Shown one piece after another: positions 60,046-64,000 of a stretch of 64,000 nt of DNA. Below the pieces are notes generated by a model, which was not told where the DNA came from, did no database searches, and worked only from the letters and a program-made list of their open reading frames with translations. Origin of the DNA: Oscillospiraceae bacterium (GTDB taxonomy: Bacteria; Bacillota; Clostridia; UBA1381; UBA9506); the NCBI GenBank assembly GCA_015068935.1, contig SVJO01000001.1, positions 62,001 to 126,000 of the forward strand. Direction: 5' to 3'. Every line of letters starts with the position of its first letter. Position 1 is the stretch's first letter. The position numbers were made by a program, and so were the translations under genes.

Positions 60046-61317
60046 TTAGTTTACAAACTCGAATTCTATTTCGTAAATCTTAACCATGTCGCCCTCGTTT
60101 ATTCCTGCATCTATGAGCATATCAATAACACCAATTTCACGAAGTGAGCGCTGGAAAAACTGAAGTGATTCATAATCGTCAAAATTAGTGCTGTCAATAA
60201 TTCTCTCAACTCTCTTGCCTTCCACAACAAATGCACCATTTTCACGTTTAACTGTAATATTGTCATCAGAAAGCGCCTCATTTTTGAACGTATCCTCACA
60301 AACTAAAACCTCAGGAACAGGAAGCGTATCTAAAAGCGCTGACACATGCTTCATCAGTTCTTTCACACCTGAATGAGAAGCGGCAGAAATTGTAAATAGC
60401 TCATATCCTCTGTTCTTTATTTCATCACAAAAATTTTTAAAAAGCTCCTCGTCTGTTATTATATCTGTTTTGTTTGCTACAACAATCTGTGGTCTTTCTG
60501 AAAGCTCAGGATTAAATTTTTCCATTTCGGCATTTAAAATATCAAAATCCTCAATAGGGTTTCTTCCCTCTATTCCCGAAACATCTACAACATGTAAAAG
60601 CAGTCTTGTTCTTTCAACATGTCTTAAAAATTCAAAGCCTAAACCGACTCCTTCGGCTGCTCCCTCAATTATTCCCGGAATGTCAGCTAAGACAAATCCT
60701 TTTGAGTCTCCTGTGTCAACGACACCGAGATTCGGCTCAAGAGTAGTAAAATGATAATTTGCAATCTTAGGTCTTGCCCCGCTCACAACAGAAAGAATAG
60801 TAGACTTTCCAACATTAGGAAAACCCACAAGACCGACATCTGCTAAAAGTTTAAGCTCTAAAATTATCTTTCTTTCAATTCCCGAAATACCAGGTTTTGC
60901 AAATTTGGGAATCTGTCTTGTAGGTGTTGCAAAATGGCTGTTGCCCCAACCGCCTGAGCCTCCGCGCGCTGCAACGAATTCCTGACCGTCTGTTTTAAGG
61001 TCTGCAATAATATTTCCCGTTTCGCCGTCTTTTACTATTGTACCTTGCGGAACTTTGATAGTAATACTTTTACCATCTTTACCAAACCCGTTTTTTGCCC
61101 TTCCGTCACCGCCGTTTTCTGCTTTATATATTCTTTTATATCTGAAATCAAGCAACGTTAAAAGTTTTGAATCCGCCTGAAAAATAACGTCTCCGCCTCT
61201 TCCGCCGTCACCGCCGTCAGGTCCTCCTGCCGCAACATATTTCTCTCTGTGAAAAGACACAAGGCCATTTCCGCCATTACCTGATTTTATCGTAATTTCC
61301 GCAATATCAGCAAACAT
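60046..61317 (-). CDS. obg: GTPase Obg
   Basis: MFADIAEITIKSGNGGNGLVSFHREKYVAAGGPDGGDGGRGG; VGFPNVGKSTILSVVSGARPKIANYHFTTL; OCT domain. Confidence 0.97.
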   Translation of the reverse strand: MFADIAEITIKSGNGGNGLVSFHREKYVAAGGPDGGDGGRGGDVIFQADSKLLTLLDFRYKRIYKAENGGDGRAKNGFGKDGKSITIKVPQGTIVKDGETGNIIADLKTDGQEFVAARGGSGGWGNSHFATPTRQIPKFAKPGISGIERKIILELKLLADVGLVGFPNVGKSTILSVVSGARPKIANYHFTTLEPNLGVVDTGDSKGFVLADIPGIIEGAAEGVGLGFEFLRHVERTRLLLHVVDVSGIEGRNPIEDFDILNAEMEKFNPELSERPQIVVANKTDIITDEELFKNFCDEIKNRGYELFTISAASHSGVKELMKHVSALLDTLPVPEVLVCEDTFKNEALSDDNITVKRENGAFVVEGKRVERIIDSTNFDDYESLQFFQRSLREIGVIDMLIDAGINEGDMVKIYEIEFEFVN

Positions 61318-61332
61318 AATCCTAACTCCTTA

Positions 61333-62145
61333 TCAATATTCCTCTAAAATGTACTGCTCGTTTTTATCTCCTGTCACAGCATGAACGGGATATGCACAAA
61401 CCTCTGCGCCGTCGATGTATTGTGACGGTATGTAATAAACTGCTTTAATATCCTTGATTTCAAGTCCGTTATAATCAGGATTATAAATCATATTAACAAG
61501 CAAAGATGTTACATCAGGAAGTTTTTCATATGTGTTTTCCACTCTTTTTAAGTCAAACAGGCGTCCGTGCATTTTTATGATTCCGAGGTTATCTGCCTCA
61601 ATTATCATTTCGGTTCCGTTTACTTCTATACCTTCATATTTTTGCATTAATTGAACATAGCAAACACCGTTTTTTATATCTCCGCTTTTTAATATAATCT
61701 CATCTTCGTTAAATCCAAATTTTTTCAAATCAAAAAGAACTGCTTTTTTTATCTGTTCAAAACTGTTACACGGACTGATTTTGCGATTATTTTCATATAA
61801 AATGGTGCTTTTTTCTATTGTCACAGACTCTTCCATGTTTGAATATACCTTACAATTATTTTCGACTGATGCCTTGTAATTTTCTCCAAAGAACAATTCA
61901 GCCGCCTTTTCGGGAGTGGCTGCAAGGTTTTCAAAATACAAAATCTTTTTATCAACTCTCCTTAGCGGAATCTGCTCTTTTTTTACTTTTATATTATGCG
62001 CATTTAACACTGCTGTTGTGTCGCGTGCCGTCTCCTCATTTATGTAGTTTGCACCGTTTTTTACTACGAAAAGAAAGCCCAGAAGCAACACATCAATTAA
62101 AAGAAACAATATTATAAGTATTGTCTTTGCTCTGCCCCAATTCAT
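61333..62145 (-). CDS. yycI: YycI-like two-component regulatory protein
   Basis: MNWGRAKTILIILFLLIDVLLLGFLF; adjacent to yycH-like gene. Confidence 0.82.
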   Translation of the reverse strand: MNWGRAKTILIILFLLIDVLLLGFLFVVKNGANYINEETARDTTAVLNAHNIKVKKEQIPLRRVDKKILYFENLAATPEKAAELFFGENYKASVENNCKVYSNMEESVTIEKSTILYENNRKISPCNSFEQIKKAVLFDLKKFGFNEDEIILKSGDIKNGVCYVQLMQKYEGIEVNGTEMIIEADNLGIIKMHGRLFDLKRVENTYEKLPDVTSLLVNMIYNPDYNGLEIKDIKAVYYIPSQYIDGAEVCAYPVHAVTGDKNEQYILEEY

Positions 62146-62156
62146 AAAAAAACTCC

Positions 62157-63641
62157 TTATCTGTAAAGCCCGTCCATACCTTCAATTTCAAAAACCCAGT
62201 CAGAGGCAGGCAGATTTTCTTTTGAATCAACAAAACATTCGTAAGCCTTACTTATTTTCATCTGGCTGTTATCAACGGACATCTTATCTACTAGCTCATC
62301 TGCTGCAGCAAGCATTGTCTGCTGCACAGTTTTTTCTTCGATATAATCATATGTTCTCAAATAGTGTTTATAATATTTAAGGTAACCGTCTTCAACCCTT
62401 GCTACAACCGAGTTTATAACTTCCCCGCTTTTTTCATCAAGCTGGAAAACGGGCACACCTCCGATATAGTAATCATACTTGATTGTATATTTTCCGGGAG
62501 AATCGCCTTCTATTAAATCTCCGCTTATTCTGAGCATCTCGTTTCCTGAATTTTCAAGCAGATTATAAATCTCATTCACAAAGCCTGATGTTACAATAGT
62601 TGCAAGTCCTACATCAAAGCTCTTGTTTTCGCTGAGCTCTGTGAGCAGAACTCCTTTTTTCTCATCAGTTGAAATATATTCAATAAAACCGTCTGCCCCG
62701 ATTTTAAGGGTTGCATTATTTTCCACAAAATTTTTACTGCCGTCTATATCTGTATATTTTCCTGCCGACATAGTATTTATGTTAAATAATTTCAGTATTT
62801 GCGACTCATTTTCAAACTCTTCTCCATTTAAGCCATGTTTATATGAGATTATTCCCTGTCTCTCCTCAGGCATTAATGCAACAGAGGTCATGGGGTAAAA
62901 CAAAACCTTTGCAGGCGAGCCGTCCTCGTTTTCTTCAACATGGAAATTAAGCTCAAATGAATAAAAATATGTACCAGGCGAAGGATTTTCTGCAAGCCTC
63001 GTATTGAGCAGTCCTTCAAGAACTGTTTTATCCATATTAAGCATATATTTATATACTTTCCCGTCATTATAATCCATAATGTAAAGTGCTGTATAATTAA
63101 GCACATTTTCAGGCATGCTTATGATTATTTCCCTGAACACAGATGAATCTGTCATGAGCCTGGATTCGCCGACAACATCTGTAACAGCGGTCAAAAGATT
63201 ATAGTCATATAATGTATCATAATCAACAAGCACTGATTTACTCTTAAGAGACGCATAATAATCACTTTGAGAAACGTTTTCAACACTCTCGATTTTTATT
63301 TCGCCCGATTCTGTTTTTCTCAGAATTTCAAGAAAATGCTCATAGAAAGCGAAGAAATCGTCTTCGTTACTTTGCATAATACTTCTTTTTTCATCATAAT
63401 TCACAACAATACGTTTAGGACTTAAAACATATTTAAGATTTTCAAGCGAGCTGTCATCTTCTCTGTCAAAGAGATTTATAAACGGCTTCTTTATAACCCT
63501 TGCTATATTGCTTATACTCTGCGCCAGTCCGTCACCAAAATAATTACTCACAGACCAGAGACGGAACACCAAAAAAAAGCTCAAAGCAATCAAAAATATA
63601 AGTAAACTGTTTTTTAAATACCGCTTATATTCTTTGTGCAT
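62157..63641 (-). CDS. yycH: YycH-like two-component system activity regulator
   Basis: N-terminal TM LIFLIALSFFLVFRLWSVSNYFG; position upstream of yycI. Confidence 0.75.
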   Translation of the reverse strand: MHKEYKRYLKNSLLIFLIALSFFLVFRLWSVSNYFGDGLAQSISNIARVIKKPFINLFDREDDSSLENLKYVLSPKRIVVNYDEKRSIMQSNEDDFFAFYEHFLEILRKTESGEIKIESVENVSQSDYYASLKSKSVLVDYDTLYDYNLLTAVTDVVGESRLMTDSSVFREIIISMPENVLNYTALYIMDYNDGKVYKYMLNMDKTVLEGLLNTRLAENPSPGTYFYSFELNFHVEENEDGSPAKVLFYPMTSVALMPEERQGIISYKHGLNGEEFENESQILKLFNINTMSAGKYTDIDGSKNFVENNATLKIGADGFIEYISTDEKKGVLLTELSENKSFDVGLATIVTSGFVNEIYNLLENSGNEMLRISGDLIEGDSPGKYTIKYDYYIGGVPVFQLDEKSGEVINSVVARVEDGYLKYYKHYLRTYDYIEEKTVQQTMLAAADELVDKMSVDNSQMKISKAYECFVDSKENLPASDWVFEIEGMDGLYR

Positions 63642-63749
63642 TTTTATTTCTCCCTTCCGTCTGCAGATTTTACTAAAAATAAAACAAAAAGGAGCTAAAG
63701 GGTTACCGAATACCAGTTCCTTACATGCTCCTTATTTCTCTATTAATCT

Positions 63750-64000
63750 TTAAAAGTTTAACTCAATTATGCTTTTTATTCTTTCCATGAAGTCTTTACT
63801 CAGCAAGGAAACATCAAAATGCACAACTGTCGCAGACCCGTCAACTGCTTCGCCGCGGATAATAAATTTATTAGCTCCGCTTGCCAAATCAACTTGACCG
63901 GCAAAAAGCATTGTAGAACCAACAACAGCCTCAACAGGAGCATCATTTAAATATGCTTTATGGTAAAGACCTGAAGCTGCATCATAGCGATATACAGTTA
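63750..64000 (-). CDS. Hypothetical protein, C-terminal fragment (truncated by window edge)
   Basis: Open frame on minus: TVYRYDAASGLYHKAYLNDAPVEAVVGSTMLFAGQVDLASGANKFIIRGEAVDGSATVVHFDVSLLSKDFMERIKSIIELNF*. Confidence 0.6.
   Translation of the reverse strand, partial: TVYRYDAASGLYHKAYLNDAPVEAVVGSTMLFAGQVDLASGANKFIIRGEAVDGSATVVHFDVSLLSKDFMERIKSIIELNF

Overview
The window is a low-GC, densely coded chromosomal segment of an anaerobic, endospore-forming Firmicute (Clostridia). I see no plasmid, phage, transposase, CRISPR array or defence island. Most genes are housekeeping, sporulation or energy-metabolism genes with recognisable proteins: TrmFO, PcrA/UvrD, HPF, DacF-like, RluB-like, an RbsABC-type sugar ABC transporter, SpoVB-like, an electron-bifurcating [FeFe]-hydrogenase cluster, DpaA/DpaB, YchF, XerD, SpoIIM, PurA, L21-Prp-L27, an ECF sigma/anti-sigma pair, MetG, a flavodiiron fusion, GuaA ATPPase, an AGCS symporter, ScpA/ScpB, Veg, IspE, Obg and YycI/YycH. 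There are five tRNAs: Arg-ACG, Ser-GCT, Ser-TGA, Leu-TAA and Pro-GGG. RNA elements are a glycine riboswitch, a likely 6S RNA with its own promoter, an L21 leader and an unidentified structured leader with terminator upstream of a CNNM/CorC gene. By hand I found three genes below the ORF-track cutoff: a 23-aa SpoVM-like peptide, a 47-aa membrane protein in operon with it, and a 57-aa conserved-looking acidic protein. The most interesting non-standard items are the spoVM mini-operon, the unidentified leader RNA, a repeat array built from the tRNA-Pro terminator, a 119-bp palindrome-flanked element, an HPr-like protein lacking the catalytic His, and a Rex-like operator plus inverted repeat at the hydrogenase promoter. 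No dramatic new system is evident. Family names come from memory of protein motifs, not database searches.
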